DNA from: Anisodus tanguticus
Taxonomy: Eukaryota; Streptophyta; Magnoliopsida; Solanales; Solanaceae
Reading direction: 5' to 3'
Assembly: GCA_034509755.1 (NCBI GenBank)
Contig: CM067557.1
Coordinates: forward strand, 37,382,001 to 37,446,000
Length of the DNA: 64,000 nt
The notes beneath the pieces were generated by a model that was given only the letters and a program-made list of their open reading frames with translations, was not told the DNA's origin and made no database searches. Position numbers and translations under genes: made by a program. Of this stretch, positions 45,236 to 57,312 are shown piece by piece. Numbering within the stretch: the first letter of the stretch is position 1; the number at the start of each line of letters is the position of its first letter.

Positions 45236-47493
45236 CTACAACATTACATTGCATTCTTGTAATCCCAACTCAGGTAACAAGCATTTACTTTTCCTGAAAA
45301 AATACAATTCAAATTGCATGGAAAGAGTAGAAAGGATTAGAACTTTACACTTGATGATGTTCTTAAATCTTTTCCTTCTCATGTCATGTTCATCAACAGG
45401 ACTGACTGATAAGTTAAATTCTCGCAAGGGGTGATATTCTACTGAAGCCAGTTTTTCCTTTGCTGTCTGCATTCTCTTTTTTTCAACTCTCTGCAATAAT
45501 ATAGAGGAAAAGATCATAATGCAGTTCATCAATTAGATGAACGACACATTATTCTCCGCAAAACAAATGTAAACTTACAAGGGCCTTCTCAAACCCTTGA
45601 ATTTGCTGTTTGCAAAGCTTGATCTCCATCTCAATGGCATGGATACGATTATCAATAGGTACATTGCATTGCTCAACCATCTGCTTCTGCTTACCCCGGA
45701 CAATCTCCGGCTGCCAAACATTTAGTGCAACTGAGGCTTGCCTGATGGAAGCAAATTAATTGCAAAGTCAAACATCAGCTGCATGATTTTACATTTTTCT
45801 TCAACTAACAAGGAATAACGTTAGCAACCTCTAAAAAAAACCGAGCAAACAAGATTGTACTGCTCTTGTATAAAACATTGTTTTCTACACCAATTGGAAT
45901 ACCATAAAGATGTAGGTTATCATCTCCTAATTCTATTTTTGCCTTAAAACTGAAGAAATAAAAACAATAAATAACATCATAATAATAAGATTTATGACTG
46001 TCACTACCTGATCTTACGCAAATTTAACAACTCAGCAACAGTGTTCTTCATTTTCTCTTTCTCCTCTGCAGATCGAAGTTCCATCTCCTGTATCCTCCTA
46101 GAATGCTCATTAATTTCGCTCTGAATTCTTAAAACGACCCTTCTATGAGCCAAACGCTTCTGTTCTCGGACCTTTTCGTATCTGTTTATGTCAACCACCA
46201 ATTAATGAACTCCCAAAAAGAATTTCTCCAGAGAAGATAACATTAACAAGAAGATAAGATGATAGGGCAGAATGTCACAAAAATATAAAAATAGAAGACA
46301 TACCAATGTGGTGTCTTTATGACTCCTGGCCATGAGTATCTTAGGATATTTAGGTGTTTGGAAACAAATATTATCCCCAAATCGATATTTGTTTACAATT
46401 TTGTCCATTATATCAACTTCAACTTGAAATAGAGAATTTGAAGTTGAAAACCTATTTGAGGAGTATTTCAAGTTAAATATTGGCTTTCACTCACAAAATC
46501 CCAATGTCTTATTCATATCCAAACACAATTACTTTCTCAACCAATATTGTTTTTGAGTTTTGAAAAGGGAGGAAGGGGATGGCTTATAACGGCATAAAAT
46601 AGATAGATCATTGGTGGTTTGAGCACATCCTAGTCTTCGGGAAAGCTTAGTGTTTGTTAGGCTCATGTTGTATCCACCTAAATTGGCAGAATTTCTAGTC
46701 TTCACTACTAATAAAAAAGGCCTCAAAGCAACTATCGTATTCAGCTATTGTTCAAAACTACTAAACACTAGTAGACTACTTCCCTTAGAAGATAACATAT
46801 CCTTGTTGCTAATCTTGCAGTTGATAAACAAATAAGATTGTCGTTTTTAATAATGGTGTCCGGGCCCAGCTTGCACACAACTTTGACTAATTAGATTGTT
46901 TCTTCTTCATAAGCTAATGAGTCGTTTGGTAAGTTATTCGTGTATAAAATTAATACAGTGTTTGGTTTGCAATACAGAAAACTGCATAACTAATACATTT
47001 ATAATTTACGAGGGAATGTATGTATTATTTGATGCAGGATAAAAGGTGGAACAACTAATAAATGAATAACTAAATCACGCATAACTAATATATGCATAAA
47101 AACAATACATAGATTTTCTCATAACTAGTCCATGTATTATTGATGCCATAACTCTAACCAACTACCAAACGACCCTTAAGTGCAAAATTAAGGAGTTTAT
47201 ATGATGCAGATACACTAAAAAGAAAATTTGAGTACTATGAGTATGCATACATACCTAATTTTGTAGAGCGATTTGTTGGAAACTGAGGAAGATGAAGGAT
47301 GTTGGTTAATAGAATATTGGGGGAAATCAGCGAAGAACAAAGAGGACCAGAGAGAATCATCGGAGGAGAGTCGATTGAGAAGCTTGCAGGTTATGGAGAG
47401 GCAGCAAAGATCTTTGTAGCTGAATTTGGAGGACTCAATTCCAATTTCAAGAATTCGTCTCCATAGTTCGTCCGGCAAAGTTGATGCCCACAT
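45236..47493 (-). CDS. SKIP24: F-box protein of the SKIP24 type
   Basis: Exons on the minus strand: 47493-47255, 46181-46008, 45741-45579, 45490-45236, all with GT-AG introns and continuous phase. Residues 1-45 form an F-box (LPDELWRRILEIGI ... LCCLSITCKLLNRLSSDDSLW), the Skp1/ASK-binding adaptor of SCF ubiquitin ligases. Residues about 80-230 form a long Glu/Lys/Arg-rich coiled coil (YEKVREQKRLAHRR, MELRSAEEKEKMK, IEMEIKLCKQQIQ), as in Arabidopsis SKIP24. The substrate is unknown. The frame reads to a stop at 45236 (277 aa), but after about residue 239 (KNIIK) the composition changes, so the true end may lie in an unrecognised small exon. Intron 1 contains a MITE and a SINE fragment. No inactivating change is visible. 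Confidence 0.82.
46850..46910 (-). repeat. SINE 3' fragment (SKIP24 intron 1)
   Basis: ATAATGGTGTCCGGGCCCAG and CTTTGACTAATTAG resemble the 3' end of the SINE at 14313-14541. It is too short for more detail. Confidence 0.4.
46919..47176. mobile_element. Tourist/PIF-Harbinger-like MITE (SKIP24 intron 1)
   Basis: The ends TGAGTCGTTTGGTAAG and CTACCAAACGACCCT are inverted, with TAA on both sides. The 258-bp element is non-coding. Confidence 0.65.
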
Positions 47494-47542
47494 GTTCTGC
47501 TAACCGACCCTATGTCTGTCTGATGTTGGCTTCGGGTAGATT

Positions 47543-48000
47543 CAGGATATAGCTAAATGTAAGAAGAAAGAGAAACATAACAAAAATGGTCCCTTATGTT
47601 TTAGGTTAAGTTGAAAATAGTCCTTTTTTGAGTATGTACCAAACAATTTTGATTCTTTAAGTTTGTTTAAGTTAACATTTTTAATCTTGATCAAATATTT
47701 ACTACTATAAAAATAAATGAGGTGTGGTTTGATTATACACATAATTAAGAAAATAAAAAAGCATTTTGAATCTTGTAATCGAAATACTCTTCAAATCTTG
47801 TAAAAATTGAAGTCATGTAGAATGCTAAAATAAAAAAATGTATAGAAGGCGACATATTTTTTAAACAAATTTAAAAAGAAATTAAGACACCTAAATTGGA
47901 ACCTGATCAAGAAGAGTAGTAAAATATAGGTTCAAATGGTCAAAAGGGAGAATTCATTAGCCCCATAAACTATCAGTACTATATTTGCTTATTTTATATT
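47543..48000. other. Intergenic DNA between SKIP24 and the SDR pseudogene
   Basis: AT-rich and apparently non-coding. It lies between two divergent genes and so should contain both promoters, but no clear element stands out. Confidence 0.35.
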
Positions 48001-48002
48001 TT

Positions 48003-48230
48003 TTTCGTCCCAAAAAAATTGGCATATTTTTTTTTATTAGTTTGTCTAAAAAGATTGACATATTTCTATATTTAGAAATAATTTAACTTTATGTATGATT
48101 TACAATTACACAATTATCTAAAGTTTATTTTAAACCACATATTTCAAAAGTCTTCATTTATTTATTAAACTTTATGTAAGTCAAACTAGATGAATCTTTT
48201 TGGGATAGAGAAAATATTAATTTTCCCTAT
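48003..48230. mobile_element. Stowaway-like MITE upstream of the SDR pseudogene
   Basis: The left end CGTCCCAAAAAAATTGGCATA and the right end AGTCAAACTAGATGAATCTT followed by TTTGGGA have the typical arrangement of plant Stowaway elements with a TTTTTGGGAC-type terminus. Non-coding. It may contribute to, or have replaced, part of the promoter of the adjacent gene. Confidence 0.6.
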
Positions 48231-49007
48231 AAATTAGGAGTAGGACAGAAATACAGTACTTAGCTAATAGCTCTTGATTTTATTTCCTTAGCCTAGGAAA
48301 TGGGAATTCCTTCATCTGTAACTCCAATTTTCAGAAGGTGAGAGACTATCAACAACTCAAATTAGTCCCATCCCCAATTCTGTACACAAATTTTATGTAA
48401 TATTATTTTTATTTTTCTTGCAATTTTTGTGTAAGAATAATATAGCCATTTTATCCAAGTAAAGAACATTTAAATTTGCAGGTTAGAAGGTAAAGTAGCA
48501 GTGATCACAGGTGGAGCTAATGGAATCGGAGAGGCGGCAACTCGGCTTTTCGCAAAACATGGCGCAAAAGTTGTGGTCGCGGATGTTCGAGATGACTTAG
48601 GTCGTGTTTAAATTGTCTGATCATTCCATCTAAAAATTCAATTTGTTCCACGGAGCATACTTTTATTACTTAATGGTATTATGTCTAGTTACTTCCTTTC
48701 ACTTTTAGTTACTTAATTATATTATGTTTGATCAACAGGTCGAGCCCTCTGCAAAGAACTAGGCTCAGACGACACCGTCTTCTTCGCACATTGTAATGTC
48801 ACCGATGAAAATGACATGCAAAACGCGATAGACGGAGCAGTTTCGAGGTACGGAAAGCTAGACATCATGTTCAACAACGCGGGCATAACTGGAAACATGA
48901 AGGATCCGAGTATTTTAGCCACGGATTACGAAAATTTCAAGAATGTGTTCGATGTCAACGTTTACGGGCCTTTTTAGGGGCCAAAATTGCAGCCAAAGCT
49001 ATGATAT

Positions 49008-50509
49008 TGTTGGAAATTTGCCTTTGGCGGGAGTTGCGACCGACCAACTTTAACGGCTTAAACACTAGTGTAACGTATGTTGGAGAATCCGGTTCTTCAC
49101 ACATGCATGATCTACTAAGTACGTAGATAACCGTAGGGCCAAGAATCGTCAAATTTCATTGAGAAATGAAAGAGATATTGGTTCACGAAGTAAGGTGTTT
49201 GAAGCATGGAAAGTGTGGTATTGTGTGTAATTCTCCCTCATCGGTAGAGGAAGAAAGAATTGTTGTGTATATAAGATTCGAAATTGGTTTGGGGTTTGGG
49301 ACCCCAAGGGGTATCCCATGTGTTTAAAGGAGGGAGGACCTAGATGTGCTTCGGTTCGAGGAAAGACCACACGCGCGCCGCCGCCGCCCGCCCGTCCGGT
49401 TCCGAGTTCGGGTTCTCGGGTTCACGGGTTCACGGGTTCACGGGTTCACGGGTTCACGGGTTCACGGGTTCACGGGTTCACGGGTTCACGGGTTCACGGG
49501 TTCACGGGTTCACGGGTTCACGGGTCGTGGTAAATGGGGGGGGGTTTGTCATTTATTAAATTTATCATGGCCATTATCATTTATGGTTGTATAAGTTATC
49601 GTGGGTCATTATATTTATCATTGTCATTTATCATGGGCGCGTAGAAATTTATCATTTATCGGGTATCATTGGGGGGGGGGCGTATCATTGGTCATGGGCC
49701 GTGGGCACTTCGATATTATCTTTTTGGGCCGTGTACGGTTTGATCCCGAAGTTTCGGATATACGCTTTGGACCGAAATTCTTTCGGATGTGCGCTTTGGT
49801 CCCCGAAGTTTCAAGATGTACGCTTTGGTCCCTGAAGTTTCAAGATGTACGCTTTGGTCCACGAAGTTTCCGAGAAAATCAGAATTTCGACGGTCAAAAA
49901 CAGAAATGCCAAGCACTCAATTCGGCCATTTATTTTGGCTGAATTACTCCTCCTATAATGGCCAAAACAGTTGGTCTTTCTCCCATTTATGTTGGTGACT
50001 TTACTACCTCCATAATGGCCATTATTTGGCTATTATGGAGGCGATTTTCGAGCGATTTTTCAGCCCCTCCTTCACCTATATAAACACCCCCTTACACCAT
50101 TGTTGAGCACACTTGATATGCACGAAAATACACAACCAGAAAAAATCTTCTTCCTACAACTTCCAAGCATCATTTCGTTACTCAATATTCTTCACGGTAG
50201 CTCTTGAGTTTCCTTTGCTCAAGGGTTCCATTGCTGTTTTATCTTGGGAGACAAATTGTCCAGGACGTATAAAGGATACATACGGGGCAATATTGTCTTA
50301 AGGACGAGTGCTACACTCGACTCGGCATAAACCGCTTTCCATTTTTTTCGGTCTTCAACAAAATCGTAATTTCAGTTTTGTTGTAATATTGTAATTTTCA
50401 GATTTCTAGTCGAAATTATTGAATCTTTGTTTATCCTTTCGAATACTTGTAATAGTTATATACTTCCCGTACTGCTTTATAAAGTACCATAGAGCAAAAT
50501 CTACAAACA
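49008..50509 (+). repeat. 5' LTR of the large copia element
   Basis: 1502 bp. It contains an expanded 8-bp minisatellite at 49417-49525, a region rich in TTTATCATTGTCATT-like words (49550-49690) that is absent from the 3' LTR, and a CTATATAAACACC promoter-like box at about 50076. Confidence 0.8.
49417..49525 (+). repeat. (GGGTTCAC)n minisatellite in the 5' LTR, about 13 units
   Basis: An 8-bp unit is repeated about 13 times with almost no variation. The 3' LTR has only about three units at the same place (54987-55013). It creates spurious open frames in all forward phases. Confidence 0.9.
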
Positions 50510-53500
50510 ACTTAAGACAATATTTGTATTGTATTACTATTAGTATTCGAAAGATGTCGGTCAAAAATTGTGTGACCAAATCGGATATGGAAATGGTTTT
50601 CGGTAGAAGAGAGTGATGATGATGAACGTGTTCATGGTGTCACCGCTACCAAGGCGGTGGAAACAAGCGCTCTCGAGAGCACGAGGATGTCAACGGGACA
50701 AGAGGAGAAGGCGAAGATGTTATTCTATCTTGTAGCGAAGGCCTATATCTGTCCCAGGACAAAGGATCCGAATAATGGTGAGAAGGAAATGGACACTCGG
50801 TCGATGAAGTGACCGAAGTGAGCCGAGAATCCGAAATTGGGATAAGTATTTTTCTTACTTGTCAAGAATAAGGATTAAATGATAAGTATTTTTCTTACTT
50901 GTCAAGAATAAAGATTAAATTATGTCGATTAAAAATGGATTAAAGTAAGGAGGAATATGAAAATAATTTATATTCCTTATGCTTTAACAAATCGAAGTTT
51001 AATCTCATCTTCTTTTCCGTTTAAAGATTGGATTTTGTAAACGACTTAAGAAGATCCGTTCTTTTAAGTGTAATTACTAAAGTGTGTAAAGTATGTTCGC
51101 ACATACGAGGGAGTAAGATCCACGATCGTATGCGAAAATTGTTACCACTCTTAAGTAAGCGCCAAGAATTATCTGGGCACCAATCATAACGGAAGAAGAC
51201 TAAAAGCTAAAGACGTTGAGCCTGTCATATTATTCGGCAGAAGATCCTTCATGGGATGATATTGGACACTCGGTCATACAAAGCCTCGACGGCGGAGTGG
51301 GCCAAAATTCCTTTGATAGGATGATATTGGACACTCGGTCATACAAAGCCTCCGGGACGGCAAAGTGGGCCAAAATTCCTTTGATATGATGATATTGGAC
51401 ACTCAGTCATATAAAGCCTCCGGGCGACTGGAGTGGTGCCAGAATTCATTTCATAGGAAAAGTAATGGACACCTAGTAAGGTGGGCCAGAGTTTCCAGGT
51501 CCTAAATGATCTGAAGGCCTAAATAAAGGCAGTAAAGAAATTGGACACTCGATGCCTCGCCAAAGCAACTGGAGTAGGCCAGAGTATCTAGATCACAAAT
51601 GATCCGGTTACGCCCTAACCACGGGCAAGAGGTTGTTCATGTGAAGCAACGCCACCTCTAAAGTAGAAGGGGTTGGAGAGGTTGTCCTCAATAGGACTTC
51701 AGGGAATGAGATCACTCTAAGATGATGTGATACATATCCCTAACTTGGTTTAAGGGACGCTGTTGGTCAAGCTGGTTTGAGACTAGTCCAACAGGTCTGT
51801 AATAACTAAGAATGGTACAGTATGTCTGTAGCCAAATGAATGATATATTTGTAATCCGTGCATCTATGCCATCATAGATTAAGACACGTTAAATAGCAAG
51901 TCATTCAAAAGCTAACGATGTTGAGATTGTTGCCTTCTGTCGACATAAACCCTCAAAATGAATGTGAGGTAGACGAAGAGGCAAAATCACCTTTCCAAAT
52001 TCCGTCAAGGGAATAGCGAAAGAAGCACCGCTCCTCTAGAACTTAGTCACACCTACTTGGGTGATTTGAAGTTTATACAAAATAGAGGGGGGAGACAAGT
52101 ACGTTGTAATCTTCATTGATGATGGTTCAACGTATGGAATCCTTTGTTTGTTAAAAAGCAAAGATGAAGTTGTTGAAGCGGATAAGCGCTACAAAGCAGA
52201 AGTTGAAAATCAACTAAGCCTATGGATTGAGAAATTCGTAGTGATAGAGGGGGAGAAAGTGAAGCATCGTTTATTAAACGACTGCTCATTTCTCACCTCA
52301 GTCTAACGGTGTTAGCCAAGCGCGAAGTCGTACGCCCAAATTATGAGGGGTAACTTGGTAAAAGATGGGCTACCGAAACGGTCAAGTTCGACCTAAGATC
52401 GTAGATTGCATATCCACTGGATCCGCAAATAACGATAGTGTTGATCGCCTCTTGGCGTCAAAGAATGCTTGAATTCTTTGGAGATAACTTTCCTTGGAAA
52501 AGGAAAAAGGAGTAATTGCTCAAGGTTAACAAGAACCCGCGAGGGCTCGACTTGTCCGAATCGGACGTTCCGTATCTACGGGACTCGAAAGTTCTTTGTC
52601 TATCCGGAACTTGATATTCCGGATCTGCGAACTCGGGGATTCTAGATGTTGAACCGAGAAGGAGCAAAGAGGGGACAAAGACTTGTTCCATACCTTCTAG
52701 CTTGTATGGTTGAGAACGAACCATGGACAATTAATAAATAATTGTCATCTCCAAAAGCGCTTGCTTTGGAAAGAAGCTACAAAGAGAGAAATAGACTCTA
52801 TCATATAGAACCATACTTGCGTAATGGTTGATCTTCCTCCGGGAAAAGAACCTTTGGGTTGTAAGATGTGCTCCCTGTGAGTAGCTTCACATCCAGGGCC
52901 ATTGCGATCTTGCGTGGCATGAATGTTGAATTAGCCTTCCCAACCGTAGAGTTGGAAGAAGAGAATCGAGACTTGGTTTGCGGTGTTGGGCTTCTTCCGA
53001 ACTTTCATTTTGGTCCACGAAATGTGTACATTTTGGTCTGAAAGTTTCGAGATAAAACGAACAATGAATCGACCACGAAACATTGGCTCGAAGTTAGAAA
53101 GCCAACAGTTGGAAAACTAACGGTCGAGAGTGAAAATCATATTGAAACAAAGTCTCGATATGAAAGATATGTGTATCACGAGATGACTTCTTAGGAATTG
53201 AATTTCTAAGACATCTAACGGACCGGTCAATAGTTGACGGTCTCGTTGAAGCCACCAATGGATATGAATCATAGAACGATTGGAATCATGGTGCACCCAT
53301 AGACAAGGAGTGATATGCACGGGTCACGTGTAGTTCAATGTATTGTACACACTACAACCGACACAGTATCGTCCTACAAACATATTAGTTGAACTAAGGT
53401 TCACTTGATGATCTTAATACATGATCAATAGAAGGCGTTAAGTCGGATATGACGATATCCGAATTATTCGCTTATCTACGGATTATTGTATTACGGATGT

Positions 53501-54572
53501 CCAATGGTTCGGGAGAACACTGTGATGCAAACTGGACATCGGATCCGAAGAACACCAAAGCCACAAGTAAATGTGTATGGTGGTTCTTGGAAAATCCTCT
53601 AAGCAAACTTGCATCGACCGATTCATGATGGTAACGGAGTTTATCGCTTTATACAAAGCATGAAAGAAGTTGAGTAACTTCACGACTCATTAGAGGACGT
53701 CCCTTATTGGGAGAAACCCGTGCCTTGACGGTTCTACACGTGGCTAGCCGGTCGGCTTTAGGAAGGACACGGATGACGGCGTCTGGACATATCTGTCGGG
53801 ATCCGTCGGAGACATAAGACCGTATGGCGGTTGATCATCACGGGTGTCACTTCCTTGTTTACAAACTAAGGGACTACCCGGAGAGATCAAGCGTTCTGCT
53901 GTCTAGGGGAATGGGCTTAAAACCCAAAATATACGGACCAATACGGTGGAAACCCAACCTTACGAACTGGAGATCCCGGTAATTTGGTTCAATGGGAAAA
54001 CTAAGTTGTAAAGGTTCGGTTGATCGCTTCGGTCGAAGCATGAGCACTTCGGATAGTGATTTACGAAAAGAAACACCAAATCCAAAGCCGTTCCGCGATA
54101 GACGTTAAGTGCTATCTGCAGTATGGGTAAAGGTTAAGTTTTCAAAACCTGTAATGATCCTCAACAAGTTGAGGTTAGGTCTTTGGGAAACTTTTAATGG
54201 TTCCTAACACTTGTGAAGTGGGGTATAGCGGGATACCTTGTAGGAGACCACCTATTTAAGTGCGAGGACGGGCCGCCTCAAATTGAACGCACTTAAGAAT
54301 CCAAGACGTTGTCCATGGCCAAAACGGACAAAACATTACGAAGAAGAGAGTAAGGGAATTTGTTGTGTTGGTACCGTTGTCTTGGCTTACACTAAACACC
54401 GACGGTTCAAGACATCACGTTCACCGCGCGGTAAGTAAGTCCGATGGTATTCAACTATGGAAGGTTCAAAGCGAGGCTACCTCTCCTTATGCAACATCGG
54501 TCCGCTTGAAATATTGCTTTGGAAATGAAAAGACACCATGTGAGTGCGCCAAAATCTCTTTCAAGAGGGGAT
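50510..54572 (+). pseudogene. Internal region of the large copia element, gag-pol relics
   Basis: Non-coding now. A 40-bp tandem repeat (GATAAGTATTTTTCTTACTT...) lies at 50837-50920, and a unit of about 65 bp containing TGATATTGGACACTCGGTCA is repeated three to four times at 51247-51475. RNase H-like traces around 53510-53680 and 53760-53870 read in changing frames. The usual initiator-Met primer site is not recognisable after the 5' LTR (ACTTAAGACAATATT), so the primer tRNA is unknown or the site has decayed. Confidence 0.6.
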
Positions 54573-55829
54573 TGTTGGAAATTTGCCTTTGGCGGGAGTT
54601 GCGACCGACCAACTTTAACGGCTTAAACACTAGTGTAACGTATGTTGGAGAATCCGGTTCTTCACACATGCATGATCTACTAAGTACGTAGATAACCGTA
54701 GGGCCAAGAATCGTCAAATTTCATTGAGAAATGAAAGAGATATTGGTTCACGAAGTAAGGTGTTTGAAGCATGGAAAGTGTGGTATTGTGTGTAATTCTC
54801 CCTCATCGGTAGAGGAAGAAAGAATTGTTGTGTATATAAGATTCGAAATTGGTTTGGGGTTTGGGACCCCAAGGGGTATCCCATGTGTTTAAAGGAGGGA
54901 GGACCTAGATGTGCTTCGGTTCGAGGAAAGACCACACGCGCGCCGCCGCCGCCCGCCCGCCGTCCGTCCGTCCGGTTCCGAGTTCGGGTTCACGGGTTCA
55001 CGGGTTCACGGGTCGTGGGGCGTGGGTTTTGCGTGGGTCTTCGATATTATCTTTTTGGGCCGAAAACTTTGCCGGAAGTACGGTTTGATCCCGAAGTTTC
55101 AGATATACGAGTTTGGACCAGAATTCTTTCGGATGTGCGGTTTGGTCCCCGAAGTTTCAAGATGTACGAGTTTGGTCCACGAAGTTTCCGAGAAAATCGA
55201 AATTTCGACGGTCAAAAACGAAATGCCAAGCACTCAATTCAGCCATTTATTTTGGCTGAATTACTCCTCCTATAATGGCCAAAACAGTTGGTCTTTCTCC
55301 CATTTATGTTGGTGACTTTACTACCTCCATAATGGCCATTATTTGGCTATTATGGAGGCGGTTTTCAGCGAGCTTTTTCAGCCCCTCCTTCACCTATATA
55401 AACACCCCCTTACACCATTGTTGAGCACACTTGATATGCATGAAAATACACAACGAGAAAAAAATCTTCTTCCTACAACTTCCAAGCATCATTTCGTTAC
55501 TCAATATTCTTCACGGTAGCTCTTGAGTTTCCTTTGCTCAAGGGTTCCATTGCTTTGTTTTATCTTGGGAGACAAATTGTCCGGGACGTATAAAGGATAC
55601 ATACGGGGCAATATTGTCTTAAGGACGAGTGCTACACTCGACTCAAAGATAAACCGGTTTCCATTTTTCGGTCTTCAACAAAATCGTAATTTCAGTTTTG
55701 TTGTAATATTGTAATTTTCAGATTTCTAGTCGAAATTATTGAATCTTTGTTTATCCTTTCGAATACTTGTAATAGTTATATACTTCCCGTACTGCTTTAT
55801 AAAGTACCATAGAGCAAAATCTACCAACA
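54573..55829 (+). repeat. 3' LTR of the large copia element
   Basis: 1257 bp, the same ends as the 5' LTR, with a CTATATAAACACC box at about 55395. It is shorter because it lacks the extra minisatellite units and the TTATCATT-rich block. Confidence 0.8.
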
Positions 55830-55943
55830 GATATCAACTAAAAAAGGAAGCATTTTATTCACTTCTAGTATTGCTTCTGTAATTGGTGGCATTGCTTCAC
55901 CAATAACATATGCTTCATCAAAACATGTTGTGGTTAGACTAAC

Positions 55944-57312
55944 TATTAGCGAATATTCTTCAAATATTCACAGTATATTTTGTTATTATGATAGATGTAT
56001 ATTTAAAGTAACTTAGGATTCTTATTGTATTAGGAATCAACCATTTAAGGTAAGTTAAGATTCTTATTGTATTAGGAATCAACATCTGTACAACTATATA
56101 TATTGTGATTAATGAAAGGAATCCCGAAGAAAAATTATTCCAATCTTACATAGTATCGAGCTATTATATATGGATGTCATTGTTCTTACTGCCTCCTCTG
56201 ACGGTTTGAAGAATGAAATCATTGCTCTACTCAAAACTGAATTTGCTATATTTCTTGGGTATATCCGTGACCAGATCTACAGCTACTATGTTTTTGTGTC
56301 AGCGCAAATATGTGGAGGAGATAGTGTACAGGGCTAAGATGACAAATTGTAAAATTATGCCAACTCCGGTTGACTCGAAATCCAAGCTCAGTGCCAATGA
56401 GGGCACGCCAGTTTCTGGTCCCACTCTATATCGGAGTCTTGCAGGTGTCCTTCAGTATCTTACATTCACTAGGCCTGATATTGCATATGTCGTTCAGCAG
56501 GTGTGTCTGTTTATGCACGACCCTCGAGAGTCCCATTTTGCGGCCCTCAAACGTATTATCAGATACGTTAAGGGCACACTGGACTTTGGACTGCATCTCT
56601 ATCCCTCTTCCCCAACCAAGTTACTCTCCTACATGGATGCAGATTGGGCAGGATGCCCGGACACACGTCGCTCCACCTCAGGCTACTGTGTATTTCTTGG
56701 GGATAATCTTATTTCATGGTCCGCCAAGCGGCAGACCACGCTATCTCGTTCGAGTGCTGAAGCAGAGTATTGCGGAGTTGCTAATGTCGTTGCTGAGATC
56801 TGTTGGCTCCGAAATCTTCTTTTGGAGCTCCAGTGTCCATTGCGAAAGGCGTCTATAGTCTACTGTGACAACATATCTACCATCTATATGTCTCACAATC
56901 CAGTCCAACATCAGCGGACCAAGCATATCGAGATGGATATTCACTTTGTGCGTGAGAAGGTTGCCCTTGGTCAGGTCAAAATATTACACGTACCTTCCTT
57001 CTATCAGTATGCAAATATTTTCACAAAGGGACTACCGAGACAGCTCTTCACCGACTTCTGATCCAGCCTTAGCGTTCGGCCTCCTCCCGCTCCGACTGAG
57101 GGGGAGTATTAGCGAATATTCTCCGAATATTCACGGTATATTTTATAATTATGATAGATGTATATTTTAGGTAACTTAGGATTCTTATTGTATTAGGAAT
57201 CAATCATTTAAGGTAAGTTAGGATTCTTATTGTATTAGGAATCAATCTTTGTACAACTATATATATTGTGATTAATAAAAGGAATTCGAAGGGAAATTAT
57301 TCCAATCTTACA
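55944..57312 (+). mobile_element. Internally deleted Ty1/copia element in the SDR gene
   Basis: LTRs at 55944-56150 (207 bp) and 57107-57312 (206 bp) are close to identical and both run TATTAGCG ... CTTACA. After the first is TAGTATCGAGC (56151), a changed initiator-Met primer site; before the second is the purine tract GAGGGGGAG. A perfect 5-bp duplication CTAAC flanks it (55939-55943, 57313-57317). Gag, protease, integrase and most of the reverse transcriptase are gone, leaving only a terminal RT/RNase H frame. The compact 1369-bp size, close LTRs and intact flanks indicate a fairly young insertion that was mobilised in trans. Confidence 0.88.
56213..57061 (+). CDS. Copia RT C-terminus and RNase H (partial pol), transposon-encoded
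   Basis: An open frame of 282 codons. Related sequence begins upstream at about 56172 with VIVLTASSDG, the end of the polymerase active-site region, and there is a deletion between LLKTEFA and FLGISVT. It then reads PDIAYVVQQVCLFMHDPRES, the RNase H signature SYMDADWAGCPDTRRSTSGY, SRSSAEAEYCGV, YCDNISTIYM and TKHIEMDIHF. It ends 46 bp before the 3' LTR. RNase H degrades the RNA strand during reverse transcription. Without an upstream start or the other pol domains, a working protein is unlikely, though the frame itself is clean. Confidence 0.8.
   Translation: MKSLLYSKLNLLYFLGISVTRSTATMFLCQRKYVEEIVYRAKMTNCKIMPTPVDSKSKLSANEGTPVSGPTLYRSLAGVLQYLTFTRPDIAYVVQQVCLFMHDPRESHFAALKRIIRYVKGTLDFGLHLYPSSPTKLLSYMDADWAGCPDTRRSTSGYCVFLGDNLISWSAKRQTTLSRSSAEAEYCGVANVVAEICWLRNLLLELQCPLRKASIVYCDNISTIYMSHNPVQHQRTKHIEMDIHFVREKVALGQVKILHVPSFYQYANIFTKGLPRQLFTDF

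Larger units (their letters stand above)
49008..55829 (+). mobile_element. Ty1/copia LTR retrotransposon, decayed, inserted in the SDR gene
   Basis: LTRs at 49008-50509 and 54573-55829 (TGTTGG ... CAAACA/CCAACA), a purine tract TTCAAGAGGGGAT before the 3' LTR, and a perfect 5-bp target duplication GATAT (49003-49007, 55830-55834). The LTRs share long identical stretches but differ by an insertion/deletion block (GGTTCACG array plus about 150 bp). The internal 4.06 kb retains scattered traces in the right order: a gag-like start at 50553, an integrase-to-RT linker (about 52360-52500), DLPPGKEP and L.CKM-like RT (about 52830), and an RNase H tail (about 53500-53880). Stops and deletions are so numerous that no protein survives. 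Confidence 0.85.

Noticed and set aside
49318..49594. Three overlapping open frames with repeated GSRVHGFT-type peptides
   Set aside because: They are translations of the 8-bp LTR minisatellite in each forward phase; there is no start context or homologue, and the 3' LTR lacks them.
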